From positions 110,736-174,735 of the forward strand of contig JADKCF010000007.1 in the NCBI GenBank assembly GCA_016714765.1: a DNA stretch of 64,000 nucleotides, read 5' to 3'. Shown here piece after piece: positions 1-9,488 of this stretch. The DNA is from Saprospiraceae bacterium (GTDB lineage: Bacteria; Bacteroidota; Bacteroidia; Chitinophagales; Saprospiraceae). The notes below the pieces were generated by a model. That model was not told the origin of the DNA. It ran no database searches and saw nothing but the letters and a program-made list of their open reading frames with translations. The translations under genes and the position numbers were made by a program. Position 1 is the first letter of the stretch. Each line of letters opens with the position of its first letter.

Positions 1-1866
1 GGCCAGCAAACATTGAATATTGAATTGGCATATCTGTAAGAGTGATGGAGATAGTTCCTCTTTTATTGAGCAGAACTTTATAAATATCTATATCATATGG
101 ATCATGAATATTTGCATGAAATACTTTCGAGCTACTTTGATCATTACCTATAAAAGTTGGACCTTCGATTGACCCAAAAAGGTTATTAGGTTCATAAACA
201 TCCGGATTACAAACTATATCTACTGGCTTTTCTATGACTTGCACTTTAAGATTATAACGTGAAAGGCAGGAAGAAAGGGTTCCTTTCGTTTGTACCTTAA
301 TATATCCTGTTATTGGTGTATTTTTTTTATTTTCGACAACCCACAATTCTGTACCCACACCATTTTTAATATGACTTTTAAACTCAATATTATTTTCATC
401 TATATACGAAAAATCAAAATCGACTGCATCACTTTCAAGAGTCATCTCATATTTTCCTTTTGCTTTCATATTAAAGGAGTAAAAATCAACATCATATGAT
501 GTTTCAATTAAACCTGATGTATTCAAACTTTGACCAATGTTAATTAATTCACCCAAACTTGTGCTGGATTGTTTGGTATTATTGGGCTCATTTTCATCAT
601 TGCAATTTTCATTATAATTTTCAATAGTAATAGTATATGTACTACCACAGCCGGGTGTTATTGTAGGACGAATCTCAAAAGACTTACGGTGGCCTTCTCC
701 TGGTATGTTATTGTAAATTACATTGGTTACACCAGGTAAAATAAGATGCTCGGAGTTTGAAAATGCAACCCCAGCCCTGAAGATTTTAAGAATTGCGGGT
801 ATATCAGATATTACAGATATTTTATATGATCTGTTTCCTCCTTGTAAGTTCATAAAATATAAGTCACTATCCCAAAGATTATCGTACTTTCCTGTCACAG
901 TTTTTGTAAAAACTAATGGGGGGAATGACACCCAATTATCACCTAATCCAACACTATATTCATAGGATGGATAACCATAGCTTGGTTCATTTGAATCTCT
1001 TTCGCAACCTGAAGTAGGTATTTGAAAATTTCTATTGGATGATGCATAAGCATTCATTATACTTATTTGCTGTGGTGAGAAAAGTGATCTACACTCATGA
1101 AAATAAGACATTAAGTTTTTAGTGTCCGGGGTATATGGTTGATTAGTACCTGGTTCTTTGTTGCAATTGTTGGATGAACTGGTAGAGCAAATATAAGTAC
1201 AGCTACTATTAATGTTATTGCCAGGGTCAGCACGTGTATCACAAATAAAATCTCCGGCTTGAAGACAATTTGAGCCATCTACTTTTTCATCTGTTACTGA
1301 TCTATTACCAGCGGAATAATTACGGGTTCCAAACGTATGGAAAAGTCCTAAATAATGCCCGACTTCGTGGGCAATTGTTGTAATATGATATTTTTCAGGT
1401 GAAATAAAAATTGCATCATATTGCTTAGCATCCAGTAGATTGCCTTTCATCAAGCCAGCAAAACCATTGGTTTCGCCTGTGAAATAAATATTTAGTGTGC
1501 CTTCAACAAAACATCCTGAAGGTAGATAGGTGATATCAGTAGCAGTAATAGAATGGCCTTCAACTACTCTAACATTATTTTCCCAGGCAAATAACTCTAT
1601 ATTTGCGGAGCTAATTGTTCATTTGCCTGATCAATTAATTCAAATATTTTATAATCATTAAAAGACCAAATATATTCCACACCTTTCCAAATCGTAACAG
1701 GTATAACTGTTTTATTTTTATAACTCAAAGAAAAATCATGTTTCTCATAAAATGATTTAAGATCCTCGATTCTTTTTTCAGAAAATTGTGTGCCACAAGT
1801 TTGAGAATAAGTGCAAGTTGCAAAAATGATAAAAATCAAAATGGTCAGCAATAATTTGTTCTTCAT
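1..1866 (-). CDS. Secreted M43-type zinc metalloprotease, partial, frameshifted
   Basis: The protein starts with a clear Sec signal peptide (MKNKLLLTILIFIIFATCTY, then SQ). The first 89 codons run to a stop at 1597, but the coding sense continues in another frame from about 1612 to the left edge. A one-base deletion near 1605-1612 would join ...DQANEQL to SANIELFAWENN. The second part carries the zinc motif HEVGHYLGLFH (HExxHxxGxxH, 1369-1337) and a Met-turn NLMSYF about 60 residues later, which is the pattern of M43 pappalysin/cytophagalysin peptidases. Downstream lie two bacterial pre-peptidase C-terminal-like beta domains, each opening with an EPNN motif (NEPNNTKQS and YEPNNLFGS). The C terminus, where a T9SS sorting domain would be expected, lies outside the window. 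The likely role is extracellular proteolysis. Family call is firm; exact substrate unknown. CAAANNTA boxes (reverse of TAnnTTTG) at 1883-1890 and 1907-1914 may be its promoter. Confidence 0.85.
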
Positions 1867-2095
1867 GGATATTTTTTGTGACCAAAACTAATGAAATTTG
1901 ACAATTCAAATATAAAAACCACAAAAAATTAAAGTTTTATCTTCATTATTTTTTAAACATCTATTGTCGTCATCCAATTTATTGTTGCATTTGTTGCCCA
2001 TTAGACTTTTTTAGCAGGTAGCGAAGTGAAATGGTAGTGACTGAATGACGGAGTGAAGAAGGTGTGCCGGAGGATGTGGATTAAATTGATATTTT

Positions 2096-2797
2096 CTAAA
2101 AATCACTTTGATATATTTTTTCTGTATTAACTTCTAGGCAGGATAATCTTCCTGATGGGTATTTACCGGAACCTGTATCGAGATTCCAGACATTTGTCCA
2201 TTTGCACGGTATGGAGTAGCCCCAGTTTTGAACAGGGGTATGCCCAATGTAGATAGTATCAAAATCATCGAATGTTTTTAATTTAGAAGGACTTCGATTT
2301 GAATGAAGTTTTTGTGCATCTGTAATTAATTGTCTGTCCCACCAAAAAATGCTTTTGTCAGGCTGATCATTTATCGGACTGGATCTATTAAAGCCTGCAT
2401 GGACAAAAAGTCTTTTACCACTCATATAGTAAGGTCGTAATAAGCGGTAAAATGATTCCAGATGGTCTTCGGGGTTTATTTTTGATATTCGGTATGATTT
2501 CAGAGTTTCTTTTGCTCCATCTGACCAGTAGCCCATGTTGGTTTTATCTAAATGATTGCCATTATACAATACATCATAAAAGAAAACATGATCGTGGTTG
2601 CCCTTGATAAAAACACATGGATACTTTTTGTTGAGATCTAACAAGAGCTCAATGACTCCGCATGAATCAGGACCACGGTCCACATAATCACCAAGGAAAA
2701 TTAAGGTATCATCATGACTGAGCGTTAATTTTGATAATAAATTTTCCAACTTCATTAATTCGCCGTGTAAGTCACCAAAAACATATATTTTTATCAT
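2096..2797 (-). CDS. PPP-family metallophosphoesterase (serine/threonine phosphatase-like)
   Basis: 233 aa, a cytosolic calcineurin-like phosphoesterase. All the dinuclear-metal motifs of the PPP family are present in order: GDLHGE (about residues 8-13), GDYVDRGPDS (about 36-45), KGNHD (about 65-69), HAGF (about 133-136) and GHTP (about 185-188). This length and motif set fit bacterial PrpA/PrpB or ApaH-like enzymes, which dephosphorylate phosphoproteins or hydrolyse diadenosine tetraphosphate. The sequence alone does not decide between these substrates. It stands alone, with its own promoter just upstream (2848-2878) and a 413-bp non-coding stretch separating it from the envelope cluster. 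Start ATG at 2797 leaves the GDLHG motif at the usual distance from the N terminus. Confidence 0.88.
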   Translation of the reverse strand: MIKIYVFGDLHGELMKLENLLSKLTLSHDDTLIFLGDYVDRGPDSCGVIELLLDLNKKYPCVFIKGNHDHVFFYDVLYNGNHLDKTNMGYWSDGAKETLKSYRISKINPEDHLESFYRLLRPYYMSGKRLFVHAGFNRSSPINDQPDKSIFWWDRQLITDAQKLHSNRSPSKLKTFDDFDTIYIGHTPVQNWGYSIPCKWTNVWNLDTGSGKYPSGRLSCLEVNTEKIYQSDF

Positions 2798-2847
2798 TCT
2801 GCTATTATAGTGTTATAAGCCTGAACAGCGATGTAAATTATTCCGGA

Positions 2848-2878
2848 CAAAGATAGCTTTCAGATTTTATGATGTCAA
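2848..2878 (-). promoter_or_regulatory. Bacteroidota-type promoter for the phosphatase gene
   Basis: On the minus strand a TATCTTTG box (2855-2848, matching TAnnTTTG) is preceded 20 bases upstream by TTG (2878-2876). This is the -33/-7 spacing known for Bacteroidota sigma-A promoters. It sits 51 bases before the ATG at 2797. Confidence 0.6.
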
Positions 2879-2929
2879 GGGGCGGTAAGGTGCAAGTCAG
2901 GTTATATAAGTTGAGTGAACTTAAAGTAA

Positions 2930-3190
2930 AGGTGACGCAGTAATGGAATGGAACGAATACAGGTATGGAATGGAGCAGTTATAGTTATGATTTTAAGAGA
3001 TAGTTTTTAAAGAGAGAAGATGTGTTTTTCTTGCAAATTGAATTTGCAAGGCCAATAAAAAATCATAACTGACTGCGGAATGGAAATAGTAGAGCACAAG
3101 TTGCAAACTTGCGCCAGCTGTGAAATGAAGTGACGGAGATACGTCACCCGCTGTCCTGACGAACGAATGAATGGAAGGAGCGATAATGGA
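2930..3190. repeat. Non-coding stretch with small palindromes and reiterated GAATGGA words
   Basis: This gene-free interval (part of 2798-3210) contains reiterated words such as GGAATGGA and GAATGGAAGGA, a 15-base interrupted palindrome CAAGTTGCAAACTTG (about 3099-3113), a TGCAAATTGAATTTGCA palindrome (about 3034-3050) and TGACGGAGATACGTCA. A related purine-rich string with a TGACGGAGTGAAG word occurs at about 2016-2080. A 72-codon open frame crosses it but has no plausible protein character. It resembles intergenic REP-type elements, but only one copy is visible here, so the class is inferred. Confidence 0.35.
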
Positions 3191-3210
3191 ACGTAGCGCT
3201 AAACAAACCA

Positions 3211-4038
3211 TTAAATATCCATAGTATTACAATTTAATGCAACTATTTGGGAAAATGCCAGCGTTTCCCTTTTATAATTGCTGGATATTTTTTCAATGGA
3301 AATGCCGATGGTGATGCCTGGACCAACCATTCTTATCATCAGGGCAATAATTCTGCTTTCCATTTCTGCCGGATAAACTGAATCAAATGATGGAGATGTA
3401 CTATATTGGGTGCATATAAATAACGGGATGCGTCTTTTTTCGATACTGAGAAATTCATTGGGATTCACAGTTTCTAAAATCATGTGTGGAAGTCTAAAAT
3501 CGAAAGTACTTTTATAATGTTTAAAGGTGGTTCTATTCCACTTTGGATGATCGAGCAGTTTAGTCAAACAATGGTAAAGTCTGGGCCTTATATAACTGAT
3601 ATAGCAACTGCCGTCGGACTCGGAAGATATTTGAATCCATGTGGCTTTATAGAAACATACGTTGGACAGGTTTAGCTTTGATACCAAATCGTCATAGTCT
3701 TCTGTTACTTGGTATAATACCTGTTGGTTCAATTCTTTTTTCCAGTATATGATGTAGTCATCGTCGAATATCAGACCTTCGGCACAAAGTATATCAACCA
3801 ATGGGTCGGTGATGAAATACATAGGGTCATCTGAACTAAAAAACAGTAGATGACCATTGGTATGTCCTTTTAAATTATTAATCATCATAAAATCAAGTAA
3901 GGATCTTCTGGCAAACCTTATGCTCAAAACATTTACTATAAGTGTGTTTTTAGTTAAGCTAATTTCCGAATCCCAATATGTGACAGCATACCCACCATCA
4001 GTATGGGTAACAGACTTAACTTTTTCCTTTGCAACCAT
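3211..4038 (-). CDS. Hypothetical protein, 275 aa
   Basis: I do not recognise this protein. It has no signal peptide or membrane segment and looks like a soluble alpha/beta protein with scattered aromatic and hydrophobic strands. It starts 2 bases after the stop of the gene at 4041-4415, so the two are almost certainly co-transcribed and perhaps functionally coupled. No nucleotide-binding loop or catalytic motif is apparent. It closes the leftward run of unassigned genes that begins at 7272. Base composition matches its neighbours. It is real by length and by tight spacing; function unknown. Confidence 0.7.
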   Translation of the reverse strand: MVAKEKVKSVTHTDGGYAVTYWDSEISLTKNTLIVNVLSIRFARRSLLDFMMINNLKGHTNGHLLFFSSDDPMYFITDPLVDILCAEGLIFDDDYIIYWKKELNQQVLYQVTEDYDDLVSKLNLSNVCFYKATWIQISSESDGSCYISYIRPRLYHCLTKLLDHPKWNRTTFKHYKSTFDFRLPHMILETVNPNEFLSIEKRRIPLFICTQYSTSPSFDSVYPAEMESRIIALMIRMVGPGITIGISIEKISSNYKRETLAFSQIVALNCNTMDI

Positions 4039-4040
4039 AT

Positions 4041-4415
4041 TTAATTGCTGTTTTTGGGAAAAGAGATCTCAATATTTTTGACCCTTGGCAGATTAATGAC
4101 AAAAGAAAAAGGGAGCAGAAGAATTTTTCTGGCTTGGGTCAAAAGTACGAAAGTGCCACCTATACCAGAATCCAGACTATACGACGCCCCAATAAATTCA
4201 TTATTTTCATCAAAATAAAGTAAAACAACATCAAATACTGATGTAAGGTCCAGAAAAGTATTGATGTGATTGTGAGTTATTTGGATCAGCATGGGTTTGC
4301 CACGATGCTTGATGAGATCACAAAAGACAAGAGTTGGTTTGTCTGTGCTTAATGTGTATGGAAAAAGATGCAGGAATGTTTGATTACTAAAGTTGATCTG
4401 AATATTGGATATCAT
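4041..4415 (-). CDS. Hypothetical protein, 124 aa, faint DUF192-like look
   Basis: This small protein has no signal peptide. The middle (about residues 55-100) has the pattern FDVVLLYFDENNEFIGASYS followed about 20 residues on by a hydrophobic segment. That loosely recalls DUF192 proteins (a domain of the form ...DIVFLDEDGRVV...) but lacks enough identity to claim the family. It ends 2 bases before the ATG of the 275-aa gene downstream and begins 41 bases after the outer-membrane-like protein at 4457-5014. It is most likely part of the same transcript. Function unknown. Confidence 0.6.
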   Translation of the reverse strand: MISNIQINFSNQTFLHLFPYTLSTDKPTLVFCDLIKHRGKPMLIQITHNHINTFLDLTSVFDVVLLYFDENNEFIGASYSLDSGIGGTFVLLTQARKILLLPFSFVINLPRVKNIEISFPKNSN

Positions 4416-4456
4416 GGGTTGTTTTTTTATATTTTAGGCTCTGCAAGTTGAATCGG

Positions 4457-5014
4457 TTATTTAGTTCGAATTTTTCCAAATTCTACACTCAACAAAGGCA
4501 TCCAAAATGTATTTTTACTATTGATGTTTGTCTGCAGATCAATACCGAATCCAACATTTTCCCAAGGATTTATTTTTAATCCTAATTTCAGACCCACCCC
4601 GACCGTTAAAAACTTCTCTGAGTCATACTCATCTCCGCCTAAAAATTGACTTGGGTTAATGAGTGCTGTTCTTCTTAGGCCCCAAATTGGTGCCACTCCT
4701 GCCTGAAACTGACATCTCAGAAATCCTTCACCCAAATATGAACCTGCCATAAAGCCGATCTGATTATAATATTCTAAGGGTTTGTCATAAAAGACAATTG
4801 CAAATTCGTCCAGGTAATAATAATCCAGCGAAAACATCCATTTTTCATAAGTGGTGTTGATTTCCATACCGCCAACTATTCCACCACTTTCTTTAAAAGT
4901 TGAGTATGTTCCAATTTTAGGATTGACTGCAAATCGATCAAAACGTAATTGACCATACAGCCATTGACCTAAAAGCAAAATTAGTAGGGTAATACAAATA
5001 ATTTTAGTCTTCAT
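4457..5014 (-). CDS. Predicted outer-membrane beta-barrel-like protein, 185 aa
   Basis: The N terminus is a typical signal peptide (MKTKIICITLLILLLGQWLY, cleavage near GQ). The mature part consists of alternating hydrophobic and aromatic short strands with many Gly and Tyr residues (for example GGIVGGMEI, FSLDYYYLDEF, VGVGLKLGLKI, VGFGIDLQTNI) and ends in charged residues after a final strand. This is the look of a small eight-strand outer-membrane barrel. No specific family is recognised. It lies in the leftward envelope cluster, about 100 bases downstream of a lipoprotein gene. Confidence 0.65.
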   Translation of the reverse strand: MKTKIICITLLILLLGQWLYGQLRFDRFAVNPKIGTYSTFKESGGIVGGMEINTTYEKWMFSLDYYYLDEFAIVFYDKPLEYYNQIGFMAGSYLGEGFLRCQFQAGVAPIWGLRRTALINPSQFLGGDEYDSEKFLTVGVGLKLGLKINPWENVGFGIDLQTNINSKNTFWMPLLSVEFGKIRTK

Positions 5015-5113
5015 TTTATAAGTTATGGTTTATTTAAAAATTGTTACATCAAACTCGCCATTCTTTAAATACGGAAATGGGCGAAAAGCTTTTCAGCGAT
5101 TTTCGTAATGAAA

Positions 5114-5746
5114 TTATTTTATATCTATTGGATTGATATTCCGAGGAATTCCCTGGGGAAACCTAGCAAATTTGGACATATTTACCCAGTCAACACCTAC
5201 AGGATATTTGACTCTGTATGTTCCCTTTGAAGCATCTTTAGCAATAGGTATTGTTATTGCTAAATTCATCGGTAATGTAATAATCCCCCAAAACCCGTGT
5301 CCTAGTGTAGTAAAATTGATCAATGATGCCCAATTACTGATATTGTCAGGATGATCACTTGTCAGAGATACTATGATTTCAGCACTTCTTATGCTGTCTT
5401 TTTTTACGGTAAGGATGGGTAAATTTGACTTAGAGGGTGTAACCATGACTTTATTTTTAATATCTCCCGAGCGGGCGTCATTTTTTTGATTACCGCTACG
5501 AGTATCATTTTTTACATTCCCCATTCGGGTATCTCCCTGTACGTAATTTGATAAAGGTAATATTATCATACTTTTATCGTTTACTGAAATGATTTCACCT
5601 GAAATTGTGGTATTTCCATAAGTCAATATTTCAATATAAAGTCCTTTAACATCGTGTTTAAAATTGATGGGCTTTGATAAATGTTGAGAGCTGCTGCATG
5701 CACCAAACCAGATTGCAACTCCGATCCAAAGAGTATACTTTTTCAT
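5114..5746 (-). CDS. Lipoprotein with a short GDTR/GN-KND repeat, 210 aa
   Basis: The signal sequence ends in a lipobox (WFGAC, Cys at about residue 17), so the mature protein should be lipid-anchored. Residues about 70-97 contain three to four degenerate copies of a nine- to ten-residue hydrophilic unit: GDTRMGNVKN, DTRSGNQKN, DARSGDIKN. A hydrophobic stretch GHGFWGIITLPMNLAITIP (about residues 150-168) follows, then a conserved-looking Trp/Phe-rich C terminus. The overall architecture recalls widespread uncharacterised Bacteroidota lipoproteins. Its ATG is 9 bases after the stop of the upstream lipoprotein gene, so the two form an operon. No catalytic motif seen. Function unknown. Confidence 0.7.
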   Translation of the reverse strand: MKKYTLWIGVAIWFGACSSSQHLSKPINFKHDVKGLYIEILTYGNTTISGEIISVNDKSMIILPLSNYVQGDTRMGNVKNDTRSGNQKNDARSGDIKNKVMVTPSKSNLPILTVKKDSIRSAEIIVSLTSDHPDNISNWASLINFTTLGHGFWGIITLPMNLAITIPIAKDASKGTYRVKYPVGVDWVNMSKFARFPQGIPRNINPIDIK

Positions 5747-5755
5747 GATGCGCCA

Positions 5756-7272
5756 TTATTGAATGAATGAATATTTTGAATTCCAGAATACTGCTTCCAT
5801 GTCTTTTTCTACTGTTTTAAATTCTCTTGCAAGGTCTCTCCATGTTGACTCGTCATTCATGAGCATTTTTTTTAATTTGGGGACATTTTTACCTTTTAAC
5901 CATTCTTGCCTTATCCACTCTAAATAATACCCCTTACTGGACAGAAATAATTCATAATCTTCATTCTCTCCCAATGCAGGAAGGTCAAATTTAAATCTGT
6001 ATTCATTTCCGGGAAAAGACATTAAATAGTCTTTGTCATCATTATGTACAGCATCTACTGTATAATTCCCCCCAATGACTGTAGTAATCTCATTTGGCTG
6101 AATGGACAGAGGTGCTACTTTTGACTCTATTCAAAGCCCTTTTGTCAACTCCATTTTAATCTTCAATTTACCATTTTTCCGAAAAGTATTCCTGAGTGGC
6201 ACAATGGTCAAATTTTTGGCAATAGGTCCGGTTTCATAAATACTCTCCACATACTTCCACTTACCAAGGTCTTCGTCCCACACATATATTCTTATGGTGC
6301 CAAGTCGTTTGAATGGGTTTCCAAGTTTTTGTTTTATCTGATTGTTGGTTTCTATTTGGGCAAAATAATTTCCGAATTCATTTCCCATATAAGAAATTCC
6401 ACTGTACAACAAAAATGTTGTCAGCAGGGTTTGACGATAATTTAACACTAATCCCAAATCAGTTTGTGGTATGTTGCCATACTCCAAGATGATATCTTCT
6501 TTGGCTGACAGGTCTGTGGAATCTGTTAAAGAAAAATATTCCAGATCGTCAATTCTTGAAAGTGAGCCCTGGATTTCCTTTTTATCAGCAATGGCGATCC
6601 TGGGTTTAAACAATTTATCACATTGATAATAATATCCCTGAGGGTCATGATAGATCGTTTTATTTTTATTTTTTCTAACCGCATCTATGGACAGTTGGTT
6701 TACCGCATGTGTTTCAAAAGCTTCATTTTTCATAGTTAAAAAAAACTGCTCAGAAGATGTGCTATACTGCAAGGCATCGATATCTTTTTTTTCCAAAGAA
6801 GGCGCAATTGAGCTGGAAAAACCTTCTGCATTTGCGGAATGCAGCATTTTATTTCCATTCACGTAAAACGTTGGGCAGGAACCAAAACAAGCTTTTGGAT
6901 TGCTAATGCAAAAGATATTCATTATTAAGTTGGTACCGGTTAATATACTTAATCGCGCAATCCTGCTTTTATCCTTTGATTTTATGGTTTCCAGTTGATT
7001 GGTCTCAATAATAGCTATATCATCTATACTAAAGGCAAAACTGCCTTCTTCTATTTGGTTTCTATTGAAGTCATATAATTTGCCGTGACCAATGATTGAA
7101 TCTTTATTGGAATTTTAAAAAAGGGAAAACTTGTTGAATCACTGTGAATGACTTCATTAACATTGGAATAAGTTTTTCTGAAGTCAGCATTAATGAAGTA
7201 TTTGCAAGAATATACACCCATTATCACTAGTGTTACAATCAACCAAAAAGGAATAAGTTTTGAAGTATTCAT
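5756..7272 (-). CDS. Large uncharacterised lipoprotein, broken by a frameshift and an in-frame TGA
   Basis: Three open segments read as one protein of about 505 aa. The start at 7272 (MNTSKLIPFWLIV...) gives a lipobox signal VYSC. One missing A in the A3 run at 7103-7105 would join ...FKIPIK to DSIIGHGKLYDF. The reading then stays open through a cysteine motif NPKACFGSCPTFY until a TGA at 6133-6131, after which the same frame continues for 124 codons to 5756. A TGG-to-TGA change would fit, but other sense codons are possible. The protein appears beta-rich, with a tyrosine-rich middle and a hydrophobic patch LLTTFLLYSGISYMG. It heads the leftward envelope gene run. I do not recognise a family. 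The breaks look like sequencing error because the reading sense is preserved on both sides. Confidence 0.6.
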
Positions 7273-7507
7273 TTTTTCTATTTTGATGATAGAAATAAAC
7301 TGTGGCAGTCTTACAATCAAAATCTTAATGCAGAGAATTATTTGAGATTGTTTGCACTAAATACTGAGCAACCACCTTATTTAAAATCTTTTTTGGGGCT
7401 GCCAAAAGATAATCTCATGCGATAAGATTGAGGGTTTGCTTTGATAACAAATATAAGTCATTTTTAGGTAAATTTCTATATTTTCAATCAAAAAAGTGCA
7501 GTTAAAT

Positions 7508-7750
7508 GATGAAGATCATAGAAACTAATATACCTGGAACCGCTAAACGAATGTTGATGTTGCAAAAAACAATGACACTGCTACTACTGTATACAAGCAA
7601 AACAAACCTGATCTCTGTTTGGTCGATATTCAACTCATTGACAGTCCTATAGTTGGAATTTCAACGATGCAAGCCTTGAAGCTGGTCGAGAAATTCCCAT
7701 AATATACCTCACATCTTTTGTTGATGAAAATGTAAGAAAGAGCTAAGAAA
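7508..7750 (+). pseudogene. Degenerate response-regulator receiver domain remnant
   Basis: In the otherwise gene-free 7273-7809 interval the plus strand encodes, in shifting frames, NVDVAKNNDTATTVY-KQNKPDLCLVDIQL (from about 7551) and then EIPIIYLTSFVDENVRKS (about 7691-7744). These are the phospho-acceptor strand (KPDLxLxDI) and the beta-4/alpha-4 Thr/Ser strand (IPIIYLTSxxDExxxxxA) of a CheY-like receiver. The N-terminal acidic pair and the C-terminal conserved Lys and output domain are missing, and stops separate the pieces. It is a decayed gene fragment. No partner kinase is nearby. Confidence 0.6.
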
Positions 7751-7809
7751 ATGTAACGGAAATATCTGGGTGATTTTATTTTATCATTTATGATCTTGGC
7801 AGATGATTT

Positions 7810-8822
7810 TTATCTTTGAACTCTACCACTGCCATCACCTTTCATGAGATCTTTGACTTCACTCAGCGTAGCATGGTTGAGATCTCCGGGTATTGTGTGT
7901 TTTAAAGCGCTTGCTGCGACTCCAAACTCTGCGGCTTCTTCCATGGGCATACCCGTCACCAATCCAAAGATAAGTCCGCTGGCAAAAGAATCACCACTAC
8001 CTACCCTATCAACGATTCGTATATTGTACTTTTGGTATGGTAAAATTTATTGCCATCATATACCAACGCACTCCAGCTATTGTCACTTGCACTGTGGCTT
8101 TCTCTGAGCGATGAAGCTATAAATTTAAATCCGCATTTTTGTTGCATGAAGTGAAACATATCTTTGAATCCATCGAGATTGAGTTCACCTTTTGTGTGGT
8201 GAGTTTCATTTGCTATATAGCCAAGTATGGGGTCAGCGCCGATACACACATCAACATACTGGCACAAATGCGACAATACTTCACTCGCTTTTTCTTTGGA
8301 CCATAATTTTGTACGGTAATTCAGGTCTATGCTTGTTGTGATTCCTTTGGCTTTGGCAGCCATCAGTGCTGCCTCAACAAATGCTGCTGCTTTGTCGCTT
8401 AAAGCTGGTGTGACTCCAGTGGTATGGAACCATTCTGCACCTTCAAATATCTGGTCAAAGTCAAACTCTGATGTATCCATTTCCGAAATGGAAGAACCAG
8501 CTCGATCATAAACTACCTGTGATGCACGCACAGAAGCACCTGTTTCTAGAAAATAGATTCCAAGTCTATCGCCACCTCGTGCCACAAATTGTGTATCAAC
8601 ACCATATCTTCGCAAATGGTTGATGGCTGACTGACCAATAGGATTGTTAGGCACTTTGGATACAAATGTGCCAATGAGACCGTAATTGCATAAAGCTGCC
8701 GCTACATTGGCTTCGCCTCCTCCGTAAGTAACTTCAAAGCTATCTGTCTGTACAAATCTTTTGAAATCCGGAGTAGTAAGTCTCAACATGATTTCTCCAA
8801 GGGTTACTACTTTTTTACTCAA
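7810..8822 (-). CDS. kdgK: PfkB-family sugar kinase, probably 2-keto-3-deoxygluconate kinase, frameshifted
   Basis: Ribokinase-fold enzyme of about 337 aa. The N-terminal LGEIMLRLTTPDFKRFVQT and YGGGEANVAAALCNYG segments are typical of KDG/fructokinase members. The C-terminal catalytic signature DRVGSGDSFASG (Asp base of the GAGD motif) lies after a break: the first frame stops at 8001, but a missing A in the T/A4 run at 8030-8033 restores ...KKYNIRIVDRVGSGDSFA and an in-frame end at 7810. KDG kinase phosphorylates 2-keto-3-deoxygluconate for uronate catabolism; the substrate is inferred from overall similarity. It follows the flavin-reductase gene by 29 bases in the same direction, but the neighbours do not include uronate isomerases or aldolase. 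Confidence 0.8.
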
Positions 8823-8851
8823 GATTTTATAATATTTGTTAATAAAAAAAA

Positions 8852-9481
8852 TCAGAACTCAGGAATATTATTAGGCCTGGCATATGGAAATGTTGCTATT
8901 TTGGAAACATTATGATAAGTATCCAAGCCTGAAATACAAATTGTACCGACAGCATTTAAGTCTACAACTCCAGGTGCAGGGTATCCGGCATCCTGAATAT
9001 AAATATGCTCTACATAACCAATGACAAGTATTGTTTTATTCAATGATATATCCATTTTTTCGGCAAGTTGCATGCCTATTTGTACCCTGGACTCTGAGAC
9101 ATAGGGTGCAGCAAAACCATCTTTGAATTCCGCTTGCAACTGACACATATCAAACTCAGATTCTTCTCTACTGAAATCTGCAGATGTAAAATGTGCCTTC
9201 TCAGCTATCGTTTCATGCACGTGATTGATAGTATAAAAGCCTGTCTCCTGAATGTTTTCCATAGTATGACGTTCTGTCACCATTGGTCTCATAAAAAAAC
9301 CAAGGGTTGCCGGATCAGAGCCCATATGTACCACTGAACTGATGATTGCAAGATTTGTAAGACCATCTCCGTTGACAGTACCTATGAGGTTGGCAGGTTT
9401 GTACCCTGTAATGGAATTGACCAGACTGAGCCTGATTAATCTGTCTAGATCATTTATGTCACTTTTCGTAAAATGTGCCAT
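8852..9481 (-). CDS. Flavin reductase-like FMN-binding protein
   Basis: 209 aa. It has the FMN-binding split-barrel pattern of the flavoredoxin/flavin-reductase-like family: KPANLIGTVNGDGLTNLAIISS near residues 28-49 (the segment that contacts FMN), then GSDPATLGFFMRP and a TGFYTINHV stretch (about 80-88). No signal peptide, so cytosolic. Such proteins reduce or bind flavin and often serve an unidentified oxygenase or transfer electrons. It begins 7 bases after the stop of the TolB-like gene and precedes the sugar kinase, so the three probably share a transcript, although no metabolic link is obvious. Confidence 0.8.
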   Translation of the reverse strand: MAHFTKSDINDLDRLIRLSLVNSITGYKPANLIGTVNGDGLTNLAIISSVVHMGSDPATLGFFMRPMVTERHTMENIQETGFYTINHVHETIAEKAHFTSADFSREESEFDMCQLQAEFKDGFAAPYVSESRVQIGMQLAEKMDISLNKTILVIGYVEHIYIQDAGYPAPGVVDLNAVGTICISGLDTYHNVSKIATFPYARPNNIPEF

Positions 9482-9488
9482 ATTTATT

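Noticed and set aside
2993..3211. 72-codon open frame
   Set aside because: Lies in the palindromic non-coding stretch and has no domain, signal or coding-like composition.
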